Of a stretch of DNA of 64,000 nt, positions 24,268 through 33,104 are shown in pieces. Positions within the stretch are counted from its first letter, which is position 1. Every line of letters begins with the position of its first letter. The DNA is from an uncultured Mollicutes bacterium (GTDB lineage: Bacteria; Bacillota_I; Bacilli_A; RF39; UBA660), in assembly GCA_900550145.1 (NCBI GenBank), contig URRF01000002.1:1-64000 (forward strand). Reading direction: 5' to 3'. Position numbers and translations under genes: made by a program. Below the pieces are notes generated by a model, which ran no database searches, was not told the origin of the DNA, and saw only the letters and a list, made by a program, of their open reading frames with translations.

Positions 24268-25526
24268 GAAAAAAGATATTAATTTTATTAAGTTTAATTT
24301 TACCAGCATTTGTATATGCAGATAGTTGTACAATCAATAATGATACACAAACTACGCAAGATAGAACTTTATCATGTGATACTAATTTTAAAAAGACAAC
24401 TACTTTTAAAACGGAAAGTGAAGAAAAAATACTTGAAAATGAAGTATGTACAATAAAATGTACTGAAAGTATTATTTTTTCAATTGATCCAGTAAAAAAA
24501 GTATTAGCAGGTACAAGTTTTAGATATCCTCTTTATTATAGTGGTGAGAGGAAATGTACAGCAACTTATAAATATCAAGAATATGAAACAAAAATTAAAA
24601 AATTAGTAGGTGAATATGAAAAACTCACTGGAACAGATAAAGATACTAAAGCAAATGAAATAGTAAATTATTATACTTTAAAAAAGCAATGCGATGAGTT
24701 TACAAAACAAGATAGTGACTATAAAAATGAATATAAACTAAATGCAAATGTAGAATTAAAGGTAGATACTTCTACTGGTTCTAAAACAATAAAATATGTA
24801 TCATTAAAAATTAATGATTATGAATCAAATGTTAATGTTGATGAAGTAAATTATGCTTCATGTGGATATGATGAATCATTAAAAAAATGTGCTGGTTCTA
24901 CAAAAACAATATCAAATTGGACTGAAACAGCAAGAATATATGGAAAATATACCATGCCAAATACATATGTAGAAAGATATACAGGAGAAATAAAAAATGT
25001 TCCAAGTACTAAAACTTGTAATGCAGGTGATAGATACTTTGTTGATTTTAAAGAACTTACAAATCCACAAACTGGTGCGACTGATGAAACTGGGTATAGT
25101 TTAACACTTACGGCTGATGAAATAGGGAATAATATTGATAAGAGTAAAGATAAATGGAAATTATCAGTAAATTGTTCATACAAAGTAAAAAATTTAATAT
25201 TTCCACAAGGCAGTTCTACTACAACAGTAGATGAAAACTATAAAAAATATGGAAGTTCAACATTTATTTATAGACAAATAGATATTGATGATCCATTTCC
25301 AAATAGAGAACCAGCTGCTAATTGGCAAGGAAAAGAAAATATAATAATATCTAAACCATATGAAACACTATTAACATTACAAAAATTTGAAATATCTTTG
25401 GATAGAGGATCTATAAAAAGAGTAAGAGATTATAATAGTAATTATCCATATGATACGTTTAATTTAAGCGAAATGGAAAAAAGTTTATTTATAATAAATA
25501 ATCCGACAATTGTAAAGAGAAAGTAA
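24264..25526 (+). CDS. Secreted cysteine-containing protein, unknown family
   Basis: 420 residues with a signal peptide (RKKILILLSLILPAFVYA) and at least ten cysteines in the mature part, several paired in short loops (DSCTINN, EVCTIKCTES, KKCAGSTK, STKTCNAGD), which suggests disulfides outside the cell. It has no C-terminal span or sorting signal. It directly precedes the Tad-like pilus locus, separated by a terminator, and could be an assembly or adhesion factor; this is inference from position. It is translationally coupled to the upstream exported protein. Confidence 0.75.
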   Translation: MRKKILILLSLILPAFVYADSCTINNDTQTTQDRTLSCDTNFKKTTTFKTESEEKILENEVCTIKCTESIIFSIDPVKKVLAGTSFRYPLYYSGERKCTATYKYQEYETKIKKLVGEYEKLTGTDKDTKANEIVNYYTLKKQCDEFTKQDSDYKNEYKLNANVELKVDTSTGSKTIKYVSLKINDYESNVNVDEVNYASCGYDESLKKCAGSTKTISNWTETARIYGKYTMPNTYVERYTGEIKNVPSTKTCNAGDRYFVDFKELTNPQTGATDETGYSLTLTADEIGNNIDKSKDKWKLSVNCSYKVKNLIFPQGSSTTTVDENYKKYGSSTFIYRQIDIDDPFPNREPAANWQGKENIIISKPYETLLTLQKFEISLDRGSIKRVRDYNSNYPYDTFNLSEMEKSLFIINNPTIVKRK

Positions 25527-25542
25527 TATACTTTTCTCTTTT
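25514..25542 (+). terminator. Terminator
   Basis: AAAGAGAAA (25514-25522) with TTTCTCTTT (25533-25541) around the stop codon. Confidence 0.75.
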
Positions 25543-25566
25543 CACGTCAAAAAAATTAAAATCAAG

Positions 25567-25594
25567 TTTACATAAAATAAAAATATGATATAAT
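25567..25594 (+). promoter_or_regulatory. Promoter of the Tad pilus operon
   Basis: TTTACA at 25567-25572 and TGATATAAT with TATAAT at 25589-25594, spacer 16. Confidence 0.7.
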
Positions 25595-25628
25595 TATCTT
25601 ATAATAAAAGTATGCTAGGAGGAATAAA

Positions 25629-26453
25629 ATGGGCAATTTAGGTTTCAAAATTAAAAGATTTTTACAAAACAAAAATACAGTAACAATTATAGGAGTAGCA
25701 CTTATTGTTGGTATAATATACTTTGGATATAATTATAGAATAAAACAAGCTACTAATCCTACAAAGGTTCCGTACGCAAAAACAACAATACAACCAAGAA
25801 CAAAAATAACGGAAGATATGATTGGATACATGGATGTTATGCCTAGTATGATTAACAAATCAACAATCACAAATATAAAATATATAGTAGGTAAATGGTC
25901 TAATTATAATACAATAATACCAGAGGGAAGTTTGTTTTACACACAAACAGTTGTTACATCTGATCAATTACCAGATTCAGCATTTATTACAATACCAGAG
26001 GGCTATACACCATTTAACTTATCTGTAAACGTTAATAGTACTTATGGTAATTCAATATTTCCAAATAACTATATAGATGTATATTTTAAATATTTAAACT
26101 CTGATGGCAAGGTAACTGTAGGTAAACTAATTGAAAATGTTAAAGTACTTGCTGTAAAAGATAGAAATGGAAAACATGTTTTTGAAAATAGTGATGAAGA
26201 AAGAGTTCCAAGCATCATAATATTTGCTGTGCCTGAAGATATGCATTTATTATTGAGAAAAGCAACATATCTATCAAATATAAGAGAAATTTCTGCAGAA
26301 TTAATACCAGTACCTACAACTGAGTCATATAGTTCTGAACCAGGCGCTATTAGATTGGCTAGTACAGCACTTAAAAACTTCATAGAATTAAATACAGGTA
26401 CAGTTCCAGTAGATGAATTGCCACCAATTTATGATCCTACTGAAGAGCAGTAG
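25629..26453 (+). CDS. CpaB/RcpC-like pilus assembly protein (SAF domain)
   Basis: 274 residues: short inside N-terminus, one span (about 19-36), then an SAF domain (VPYAKTTIQPRTKITEDMIGYM near 46-67) and the characteristic GYTPFNLSVNVNSTYGNSIFPNNYIDVYF. CpaB/RcpC proteins anchor and gate Tad/Flp pili at the cell surface. It is the first gene of a run ordered as in Tad loci: CpaB, CpaF ATPase, TadB, TadC, small pilin, TadE-like, CpaE-like. TAGGAGGAATAA precedes the ATG; the next gene starts 17 bases later. Confidence 0.88.
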   Translation: MGNLGFKIKRFLQNKNTVTIIGVALIVGIIYFGYNYRIKQATNPTKVPYAKTTIQPRTKITEDMIGYMDVMPSMINKSTITNIKYIVGKWSNYNTIIPEGSLFYTQTVVTSDQLPDSAFITIPEGYTPFNLSVNVNSTYGNSIFPNNYIDVYFKYLNSDGKVTVGKLIENVKVLAVKDRNGKHVFENSDEERVPSIIIFAVPEDMHLLLRKATYLSNIREISAELIPVPTTESYSSEPGAIRLASTALKNFIELNTGTVPVDELPPIYDPTEEQ

Positions 26454-26470
26454 AAAAAAGGGAGGGCTTT

Positions 26471-27589
26471 ATGGATACGATGTTTACTAATGTTGATTTT
26501 GGCCCATTAAAAAAATATTTAGATGATGACGATATTACTGACGTATCATATAGTAATAATGGGCAGTTATGGCTTAAATCACTTTCAAAGGGAATTTATA
26601 AGCCGGAATTGCAAGACGTTAATAATGCTATAATTGAAAAGCTTGCTTTTCAGTGCGCAAATATGATGGGTAAAACTTTCAATATGGCACACCCCTTTTT
26701 GGATGCAGAAAGTGCAGAACTTCGTCTTAACTTTGTACATGATTCAATAGCAAAAAATGGTATTGCACTTTTAATGAGAAAAACACCCGCAAAGATCAGA
26801 TTAAAAAAAGAAAAAATAATAGAAGAAAAATATATAACAGAAACCATACATGACTTTCTACTTAAATGTGTTGAAGGTCATTGCAATATAATTATAAGTG
26901 GTGAAACAGGTAGTGGTAAAACAGAGTTTTTAAAATATCTAGCCGCACATACTAAAGAAAATGAAAAACTTATAACTATAGAGGATACTCTAGAACTACA
27001 TTTAGATAGAATATTCCCATATAGAGATATAGTAGCAATGAAAACTAATAATATTGCATCTTATTCAGATGTATTAGTTACATGCATGAGACAAAATCCA
27101 AAATGGATATTACTATCAGAAGTACGTAGTGCAGAAGCGGTAATGGCTGTGCGTAATTCCATTTCATCAGGACACTATATAATATCTACAATACATGCTG
27201 ATAAAGCCGCTTCAATACCAAATCGTATGTATAGTTTGCTTGAAACTAACCTTGATATTGATCAATTCTTAAAATCAGTTTATAGATATGTTCAAATAGG
27301 CGTTCATATAAGAGGATACCAAGATAAAAATACACAACGATTTATTCGTGAAGTTTGTGAAGTTTGCGAATTTTATGTTGATGATGAGAATAACGCAAAA
27401 AGTAATATAATTTATAAAAAAACACCAACTGGACAAGTTTATTATGCAAATCCAACTAGATATCTATTGGATTATTTATCAGCACAGGGTGTAATCCTTC
27501 CTAAAGATGTTATAGTAAAGCAAGAGGAAGATGTTACAAGTACACCAACTGTGAAATCAAAATTAAGTGAAGAAATACTAGAGATATAA
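26471..27589 (+). CDS. CpaF/TadA-type secretion ATPase
   Basis: 372 residues. Secretion NTPase of the VirB11/TadA class: Walker A ISGETGSGKTEFL (about 140-152), Asp box ITIEDTLELHLD, Walker B region WILLSEVRSAEAVMAV and His box GHYIISTIHADKA. It is a cytoplasmic hexamer that powers pilus extension and perhaps retraction. It is slightly shorter than Gram-negative CpaF because the long N-terminal domain is reduced. GGGAGGGC site before the ATG; 15 bases to the TadB-like gene. Confidence 0.95.
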   Translation: MDTMFTNVDFGPLKKYLDDDDITDVSYSNNGQLWLKSLSKGIYKPELQDVNNAIIEKLAFQCANMMGKTFNMAHPFLDAESAELRLNFVHDSIAKNGIALLMRKTPAKIRLKKEKIIEEKYITETIHDFLLKCVEGHCNIIISGETGSGKTEFLKYLAAHTKENEKLITIEDTLELHLDRIFPYRDIVAMKTNNIASYSDVLVTCMRQNPKWILLSEVRSAEAVMAVRNSISSGHYIISTIHADKAASIPNRMYSLLETNLDIDQFLKSVYRYVQIGVHIRGYQDKNTQRFIREVCEVCEFYVDDENNAKSNIIYKKTPTGQVYYANPTRYLLDYLSAQGVILPKDVIVKQEEDVTSTPTVKSKLSEEILEI

Positions 27590-27604
27590 TAAAGGAGGTA
27601 TACT

Positions 27605-28498
27605 ATGGAATTTTTACTAATACTCATTATTGCTCTATTTATAGTAATTTATAGAAAAAATACAGGTGCTATTACATATAAGTTTATAGTTGGAAAAGTA
27701 GGAGAAGCATATGATAAATTTGCACCCTACTCATTTAAAAAAATAAGAGAGAAAGTAAAAGAACTCGGCATGGAATATACCCCAAAACAATATACAGTGC
27801 AAGTAATAATGTTTGCAGGTGCTGCGTTTATAGTTTCATATTTATATTTTTACAGCATAATAATAAGTATTTTTTATGTAGTAGTAGCAGTATTAGTTAT
27901 TCCATATTTAGCTTACTTAAGATGTAAAAGAGTATATAGCGAATTTATTTTTGAACAAATCCAAGTATATACAACAAATACAATAATGGAATTTGCTGTA
28001 ACTGAATCATTTGTAAAATCATTAGAAGGTGTCTATTCATCTGGAGTATTAGAAGATCCCGTTTTAAGTGATGTAAAACATATGATAGATATGTCCTATG
28101 TAAATGGGTCAGTAAAAGAATCAATAGAATATATGGATAAAAAATATGACTATCATATAGTAAAAAATATGCATCAATTATTTTATCAAATTACACAAGA
28201 GGGCTCATTAGATGCTAAAGATACACTAGATGCAATGCTTGTAGATATAGATGCACTAGTAGAAGGTGTTTATAGAGATAGAATTGATAGATCTGCATTT
28301 CATAAATCATTTTTAAGATATGGAATCCTATTATACTTGATGGTAATGTTAATTCAGTATCTGCTTGGAATGGATTCGTATTTAAAATTATTAGATCAAA
28401 CAGTAGTTAGAATATTATTACATGCAATTATTATAATTAATAGTTATTTCTTACTAAATGGTGAAAAATATTATAATGAGAATGTAGGTGCTGAATAA
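27605..28498 (+). CDS. TadB-like pilus platform protein (T2SSF)
   Basis: 297 residues. Membrane spans near the N-terminus (1-14), about 65-105 and at the C-terminus (about 240-290) bracket a helical cytoplasmic T2SSF region (QIQVYTTNTIMEFAV to AMLVDIDALVEGVYRDR). TadB and TadC together form the inner platform that couples the ATPase to pilin assembly. Its TAA shares one base with the ATG of the next gene (TAATG), a sign of translational coupling and equal amounts. GGAGG precedes the ATG. Confidence 0.85.
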   Translation: MEFLLILIIALFIVIYRKNTGAITYKFIVGKVGEAYDKFAPYSFKKIREKVKELGMEYTPKQYTVQVIMFAGAAFIVSYLYFYSIIISIFYVVVAVLVIPYLAYLRCKRVYSEFIFEQIQVYTTNTIMEFAVTESFVKSLEGVYSSGVLEDPVLSDVKHMIDMSYVNGSVKESIEYMDKKYDYHIVKNMHQLFYQITQEGSLDAKDTLDAMLVDIDALVEGVYRDRIDRSAFHKSFLRYGILLYLMVMLIQYLLGMDSYLKLLDQTVVRILLHAIIIINSYFLLNGEKYYNENVGAE

Positions 28499-29277
28499 TG
28501 GAGATATTAGTAGTTGGTATAATTATTCTTTATATATTAGAGAAGAATAAAAAAATAAATAGTGGACAATTTATACAAGAAAATACTGCATTTTTAGACA
28601 AATTAAAAGAATCAGATTATGATTTTCTAGTTAGAAGTAAGTATGGAGAAGATGTAGATCCTAACGTTCTTTTTCAAAAAAGAACAAAGAATGCATTTAT
28701 AGTAATAGTATTTCTTATATTCTTATTTATTACTCAATTATCTTTTTTAAATGTATTAGCTGCATTTGTAGTTGGATTTGTTGTTTTCAAATCATCATAC
28801 AGTAGTTTAAAAACCTATTACAAAAAACATTTACATGAGATAAATTTACAATTACCATATTTTCTTAAAACACTAGAAGTATTAGCACAGCATTATACAA
28901 TACCAGTAGCATTAGCAAAAAGTATTGATAGTGCACCAGAAATATTTAGATCTGGTTTAAGAAATTTAGTAGAAAGAATAAATGAAGGAGATTCAACTGT
29001 TGAACCATATATGGATTTCGCTAAAGAATATCCAGTAAATGATTCAATGAGAATGATGAGATTATTATATAGATTAGGTCTTGGTTCCCAGGAAAATAAA
29101 CATGAACAACTTGTAATGTTCTCAAAAAGTGTATCAGCACTTCAAAATAAAGCAAGAGAAACAAGATATAAAGAAAGATTACAAGTAATGGAAAACAAGA
29201 CAATGATAATGCTGGGTGCAGTTGGTGGAGGAGTAATGTTATTACTTTTAATATCAATGTTACAATCATTTTCGTAA
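28498..29277 (+). CDS. TadC-like pilus platform protein (T2SSF)
   Basis: 259 residues: an N-terminal span, a paired span region (about 64-98), a cytoplasmic T2SSF helical bundle (LQLPYFLKTLEVLAQHYTIPVALAKSI and SMRMMRLLYRLGLGS) and a C-terminal span (about 237-256). Partner of the preceding TadB-like protein. Residues about 14-34 (coding bases 28539-28601) are duplicated almost exactly at 54258-54320, upstream of an IS transposase gene. Overlaps the preceding gene by one base. Confidence 0.88.
   Translation: MEILVVGIIILYILEKNKKINSGQFIQENTAFLDKLKESDYDFLVRSKYGEDVDPNVLFQKRTKNAFIVIVFLIFLFITQLSFLNVLAAFVVGFVVFKSSYSSLKTYYKKHLHEINLQLPYFLKTLEVLAQHYTIPVALAKSIDSAPEIFRSGLRNLVERINEGDSTVEPYMDFAKEYPVNDSMRMMRLLYRLGLGSQENKHEQLVMFSKSVSALQNKARETRYKERLQVMENKTMIMLGAVGGGVMLLLLISMLQSFS
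28539..28601 (+). repeat. 63-bp segment also present at 54258-54320 (inverted)
   Basis: Matches the complement of 54258-54320 at 62 of 63 positions by hand alignment (ATACAA here, ATGCAA there). It is in the same reading frame in both places. Confidence 0.9.
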
Positions 29278-29294
29278 AAAAGTGTAAACAATAA

Positions 29295-29323
29295 TTGCTT
29301 TGTGTATAAATATGATATATAAT
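29295..29323 (+). promoter_or_regulatory. Promoter of the small pilin gene
   Basis: TTGCTT at 29295-29300 and TATAAT at 29318-29323, spacer 17. It would allow the pilin to be made in excess over the assembly proteins. Confidence 0.65.
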
Positions 29324-29352
29324 ATAAAAAATAAAAGTAAAGGAGGTAAAAT

Positions 29353-29541
29353 ATGAAAGCTGCTACAGGTGAGTTAAACTTAACCCTTATCACAATATTA
29401 GCATTAGGAGCTGTACTTGCATTCTTCTGGGCTTTATGGCCTTCAATTAAAGACAAAATAAGAGGCAGTATAAATGATAATGATGGTAATGATCCTAATG
29501 CTACAGGTTATGTAGAAATAGTAGAAACAGATTTAATATAA
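29353..29541 (+). CDS. Flp-like small pilin
   Basis: 62 residues: a short N-terminus with KAATGELN, a hydrophobic helix (TLITILALGAVLAFFWALW) with a Glu before it, and an acidic, glycine/asparagine-rich tail. Size, single N-terminal helix and position between tadC and a TadE-like gene fit a Flp pilin subunit. The family is short and divergent, so the assignment rests mainly on context. AAAGGAGG precedes the ATG and there is a separate promoter. Confidence 0.7.
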   Translation: MKAATGELNLTLITILALGAVLAFFWALWPSIKDKIRGSINDNDGNDPNATGYVEIVETDLI

Positions 29542-29556
29542 TAAAGAGGTGATAGA

Positions 29557-29958
29557 ATGAGAGAAGCAGTTGGTGGAGCTCTATTGATAAAATTAGTAAT
29601 GTTTTTCATAGTAATTTACGTATGCTTTATGGCAATTGCAGTTAATTATTCTATTACTTTTAGAGTAAAAAATCAGATTATAAATCTGATAGAAGCATAT
29701 GAAGGTTATGATCTTGCTGAAGAGCATATAAAAGAATATGTTGCTAGTGTTGGTTATTATAAAGCAAATGGCAACATGATGGTTGAAGAAGATTGTATAA
29801 ACGCTGCAAGCGTAGGTGGTTATTGCATTGAAGAATTGACATCAACAAGAGGGACATATTATAAAGTTACTACGTATGTTTCTTTTGACTTTCCTATAGT
29901 TGGAAGATTAACTAATTTTCCAGTATCCGGGGAAACAAAAGTTATTTATAGCATGTAA
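29557..29958 (+). CDS. TadE-like minor pseudopilin
   Basis: 133 residues with an N-terminal hydrophobic helix (LLIKLVMFFIVIYVCFMAIAV) preceded by EAVGG, then a globular outside part with two cysteines (EDCINAASVGGYC) and a beta-rich end (YYKVTTYVSFDFPIVGRL). TadE/TadF-type proteins prime or cap Flp pili. AAGAGGTGATAG precedes the ATG; it lies 15 bases after the Flp-like gene and 12 before the CpaE-like gene. Confidence 0.7.
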   Translation: MREAVGGALLIKLVMFFIVIYVCFMAIAVNYSITFRVKNQIINLIEAYEGYDLAEEHIKEYVASVGYYKANGNMMVEEDCINAASVGGYCIEELTSTRGTYYKVTTYVSFDFPIVGRLTNFPVSGETKVIYSM

Positions 29959-29970
29959 GGTGGTGTATTT

Positions 29971-30963
29971 ATGAATGTAATCGTGTCTAACAAGGCAAAC
30001 AATCTTTTGTCTTCTCTTCAAATAGATGTAATTAAAAAGATTCAAGGAGAGTTTTCAGTAGAAGAAATTATTTCTATATTTGAAAACTTTTTTTACCAAA
30101 GAATGATATTGGATATTACTGCAATCAGAGATTATAAAGATGTAAAAAATATACAAAATTTATCTATACATTTAGATACGAGTAAAATAATTATTCTACT
30201 TGATGGTTCAGCAGAAACCTCTTCTAGTGAATATATTTCAAAACTCATATCCATGGGTATATATAATTTTACACAAAATATAGATGGTGTTATATATTTA
30301 CTTAATCATCCTAATTCATACAAAGATGTTGCATCAATGCACCAAATAGAAGATAAACCATTTTCTATGATGAGAGTAGAAAATAACAGAACAAAAGTTA
30401 TTGGCTTTAAAAATCTAACTGAAAATGCAGGAAGTTCATCATTAATTTTTATGCTTAAAAGGCAATTGCAAAATAATTATGTAGTTAAAGCAATTGAAAT
30501 TGATTCACGAGATTTTTTGTTTTATAGCGACAAAGATATGATATCAACAACTAGTGAAGACTTAGGAAAAGAATTATTAAAATTAAATGGAAATGTAGAT
30601 ATTGTTTTAATTGATTTAAATAAATCTGATCAAGAAAAAGCATGCAATGAAGTTCTATATTTAATTGAACCATCAATTATAAAAATGAATAAATTCGTAT
30701 CAAGGAATAGAGAAAAATTACCAACTCTTTTAAGTAAAAAGGTCATTTTAAATAAAAGCTTATTATCTGAAAAAGATATTAGAGAATTTGAGATGGAGTC
30801 AGGAATTAAAATATTTTATTCCATTCCTCCTTTAAATGACAGATATCCAAGTGAAATACTTGATAATTTCTTAGTAAAATTGGGCTTTCTTAAACAAAGA
30901 GTAGAACCAAGAGAAATGTCTAATAATAACAAATTATTTGGTATATTTAAACGTAGAAGTTGA
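29971..30963 (+). CDS. CpaE/TadZ-like protein lacking the P-loop
   Basis: 330 residues. An N-terminal receiver-like half (KIIILLDGSAETSSSEYISKLISMGIYNF) precedes a MinD/ParA-like half, as in CpaE/TadZ, which position Tad machines in the cell. Where the deviant Walker A (KGGxGKS) should stand the sequence is LTENAGSSSLIFML, with no lysine-glycine pattern; later strands IEIDSRDFLFY, VDIVLIDLNKS and IFYSIPPLNDRYPSEI fit the fold. ATP binding is therefore probably lost. GGTGGTGT before the ATG; operon position after the TadE-like gene supports the call. Confidence 0.65.
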   Translation: MNVIVSNKANNLLSSLQIDVIKKIQGEFSVEEIISIFENFFYQRMILDITAIRDYKDVKNIQNLSIHLDTSKIIILLDGSAETSSSEYISKLISMGIYNFTQNIDGVIYLLNHPNSYKDVASMHQIEDKPFSMMRVENNRTKVIGFKNLTENAGSSSLIFMLKRQLQNNYVVKAIEIDSRDFLFYSDKDMISTTSEDLGKELLKLNGNVDIVLIDLNKSDQEKACNEVLYLIEPSIIKMNKFVSRNREKLPTLLSKKVILNKSLLSEKDIREFEMESGIKIFYSIPPLNDRYPSEILDNFLVKLGFLKQRVEPREMSNNNKLFGIFKRRS

Positions 30964-31014
30964 CAATTATAAACATATATTATAAAATTAAATTGTTATA
31001 AAGGAGGAAGAACT

Positions 31015-31329
31015 ATGAGTTTATGTGAGAATTCAGAACTACTTAGTATAATTGGAATTTTAAAAACTGTACTAAAAATTATGCAAATTGGTATACCAGT
31101 TCTATTAATAATATTTGGAACTATTGATTTAGGTAAAGCAGTTATGGCTGGAGAAGAAAAAGAAATCAAAGCGGCTACAAGTATTTTAGTTAAAAGAGCA
31201 ATTGCAGCAGTAGCAGTGTTCCTATTAGTTTTATTAGTTTCAGTTATTACTGGCTGGGTAGGCGGAGATGAATGGAAACAATGCTGGAGCGCAGCAAACA
31301 CTAATGTTAAAATAAATCCTTTGGGATAA
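31015..31329 (+). CDS. Two-span small membrane protein, pilin-like (TrbC/VirB2 type)
   Basis: 104 residues with two hydrophobic helices (about 23-39 IGIPVLLIIFGTIDLG and 66-83 AIAAVAVFLLVLLVSVI) joined by a basic/acidic loop (GEEKEIKAATSILVKR), and a soluble C-terminus with one Cys. VirB2/TrbC-type pilins have this two-helix form, but the match is only by topology. AAAGGAGGAAG precedes the ATG. A terminator at 31361 closes the Tad block after it, so it is probably the last gene of this operon. Confidence 0.55.
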   Translation: MSLCENSELLSIIGILKTVLKIMQIGIPVLLIIFGTIDLGKAVMAGEEKEIKAATSILVKRAIAAVAVFLLVLLVSVITGWVGGDEWKQCWSAANTNVKINPLG

Positions 31330-31360
31330 TTTAAATCAAAGTTAATAATTGTAAATTTAA

Positions 31361-31386
31361 AAATATCTTTTTATAGATATTTTTTT
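31361..31386 (+). terminator. Terminator of the Tad block
   Basis: AAATATCT (31361-31368) with AGATATTT (31375-31382) and continuing T residues. Confidence 0.85.
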
Positions 31387-31422
31387 CTTATCGTGATATA
31401 ATGTAGAAGAGTAGGTGAACTT

Positions 31423-32076
31423 ATGAAAAAAGTTTTGATACTTTTACTCTTTATCCTTACCCTATGTGGATGTGAATACAAGAGTAAATATAATGAAATG
31501 GATATAAACAAATTATTTGATACATTTTTAGCCAATAATACTAATTTAGCCAATCACTCAACTAATGGCTACAAATATTATTTACCTAGAGGTGTAAAAG
31601 TAGTAAAAAGTAAAGAATACAATGAAGAACTATATTCAAATGGAAATTATTATTATTTATATATTGATGCGGTTGGTTACTTCTATAAAAATAATATAGA
31701 TTATGAATTAGATGATTCACTATATTTCTCTAAAAGCTTTGATTATAATAACAAAACAGGATATGCAAATATAAAAAAGGAAAATGATAAATATTTAATA
31801 TATGTTTATTATAACTATGCCAGCATAGAAACATATGCAAGCGAGGAAAACTTAAAAAATTCAATTGTAAATATTTGTTACATACTTAATTCAATTAAGT
31901 TTAACGATTCAATTACAAACTATGCAATAGGTGATGATAGAGGAAAACTTAAAGAAGAAACATTTGATTTCTATGTTCCAAAAAAAGAAGGAAATTTTAT
32001 AGATTACATAAATAAGTACGATGAATATGTAGATGAAAAAAATACCGAAGGAAATATCGGTAAACAAGTTGAATAA
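31423..32076 (+). CDS. Lipoprotein, unknown function
   Basis: 217 residues. Lipobox LTLCGC with the acylated Cys at about 16 or 18 after a hydrophobic signal (KKVLILLLFILTLCG). The mature part is rich in Y, N and K with no recognised domain. TATAAT at 31397-31402 with a TG extension and a GTAGGTG site give it its own promoter and start. The next genes begin 15 bases later, so it heads an operon of envelope proteins. Confidence 0.8.
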   Translation: MKKVLILLLFILTLCGCEYKSKYNEMDINKLFDTFLANNTNLANHSTNGYKYYLPRGVKVVKSKEYNEELYSNGNYYYLYIDAVGYFYKNNIDYELDDSLYFSKSFDYNNKTGYANIKKENDKYLIYVYYNYASIETYASEENLKNSIVNICYILNSIKFNDSITNYAIGDDRGKLKEETFDFYVPKKEGNFIDYINKYDEYVDEKNTEGNIGKQVE

Positions 32077-32091
32077 GAAAGGTGGATTATT

Positions 32092-32802
32092 ATGGGACTT
32101 TTTGATAAGTTAAAAAATATTTTTATAGAGGAAGAAGAAATTGAATCAGAGGAATCATATAAAAGTATTCCAAAGAAAATAGAAGTAAAAGAAGAAACAA
32201 AAAAGGAAGAAGTTGTAAAAGAAATTCCGCAAATAACAAAAGAAGATGTAGTTAGTGATAGAGATTTAATTGAAACTAATCAAAAATTTAAATTTCCTAT
32301 TATATTTGAAGAAGATGATTTCAAAGAAGAAAGAAAAAAGAGTAAAAGTATAAATGTGTTAGAAAGAGAAAATACTAAATATGAACCAGAGATAAAAAGA
32401 GAAGTAAAACCGCAAAAGAAAACATTTAAACCTTCCCCAGTTATTTCTCCAGTATATGGAGTATTGGATAAAAATTATACGAAGGATGAAATCAGTTCTA
32501 AAGATGGACTTCTTACAGATAGTGAAGATAAGGTTGATATAGATTATGTTATAAAAAAAGCATATGGTAATCAAGCTACAACAAGAGAAGAAAAAAATAA
32601 AGAAAATCAAAAAGAATCAGATGAAATAATAGATTTATTCAAAGATAAATTAAAAGAAGATGATTTTAATAATGAAGAATTATCTAATCAAGTAGACGAA
32701 AAAATAAAGTCAATAGATGACTTACTAAAAGATACAAACGATGATTTTTATTCTTTAGTTGATAGTATGTATAAAGATGAAGAAGGAGATGAAAAAGAAT
32801 GA
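32092..32802 (+). CDS. Acidic, mostly disordered cytoplasmic protein
   Basis: 236 residues, very rich in K and E. It starts GLFDKLKNIFIEEEE, an amphipathic helix like a membrane-targeting sequence. A conserved-looking core PSPVISPVYGVLDKNY (about 121-136) sits between disordered stretches, and the C-terminus is helical (KIKSIDDLLKD). No enzyme motif is present. The amphipathic start followed by a long linker resembles division-scaffold proteins, but I cannot assign it. It overlaps the next gene by four bases (ATGA). Confidence 0.7.
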   Translation: MGLFDKLKNIFIEEEEIESEESYKSIPKKIEVKEETKKEEVVKEIPQITKEDVVSDRDLIETNQKFKFPIIFEEDDFKEERKKSKSINVLERENTKYEPEIKREVKPQKKTFKPSPVISPVYGVLDKNYTKDEISSKDGLLTDSEDKVDIDYVIKKAYGNQATTREEKNKENQKESDEIIDLFKDKLKEDDFNNEELSNQVDEKIKSIDDLLKDTNDDFYSLVDSMYKDEEGDEKE

Positions 32803-33104
32803 GTTTTTTAGAAATATCAAAATTAATTCTTCCGTTGTTGCTTTATGTTGCTGCAATTGCTTTACTTATAACTTTAATAGTACTATGTGTAAAACTTATA
32901 AAAATATTAGGAAAAGTAGATAAAATAGTTGATGATGTAGATAACAAAGTAAAGTCTTTAAATGGAGTTTTTAATGTAATTGATTTTTGTACAGATAAAA
33001 TTTCTTATGCAACCAATAGAATAGTTGATGGCATAACTAATTTTGTACTAAAGATTGGAAAGAGAAAATATAATAAAAAAGAGGAGGAAGAAGATTATGA
33101 GTAA
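32799..33104 (+). CDS. DUF948/YtxG-like membrane protein
   Basis: 101 residues: one strongly hydrophobic N-terminal span (about 9-33), then a helical stretch KILGKVDKIVDDVDNKVKSLNG typical of DUF948 proteins, and an acidic-basic tail. In Bacillus subtilis ytxG (DUF948) is next to ytxH; here the YtxH-like gene overlaps its 3' end by eight bases, which supports both calls. Role in envelope stress is known only loosely for the family. Confidence 0.7.
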   Translation: MSFLEISKLILPLLLYVAAIALLITLIVLCVKLIKILGKVDKIVDDVDNKVKSLNGVFNVIDFCTDKISYATNRIVDGITNFVLKIGKRKYNKKEEEEDYE

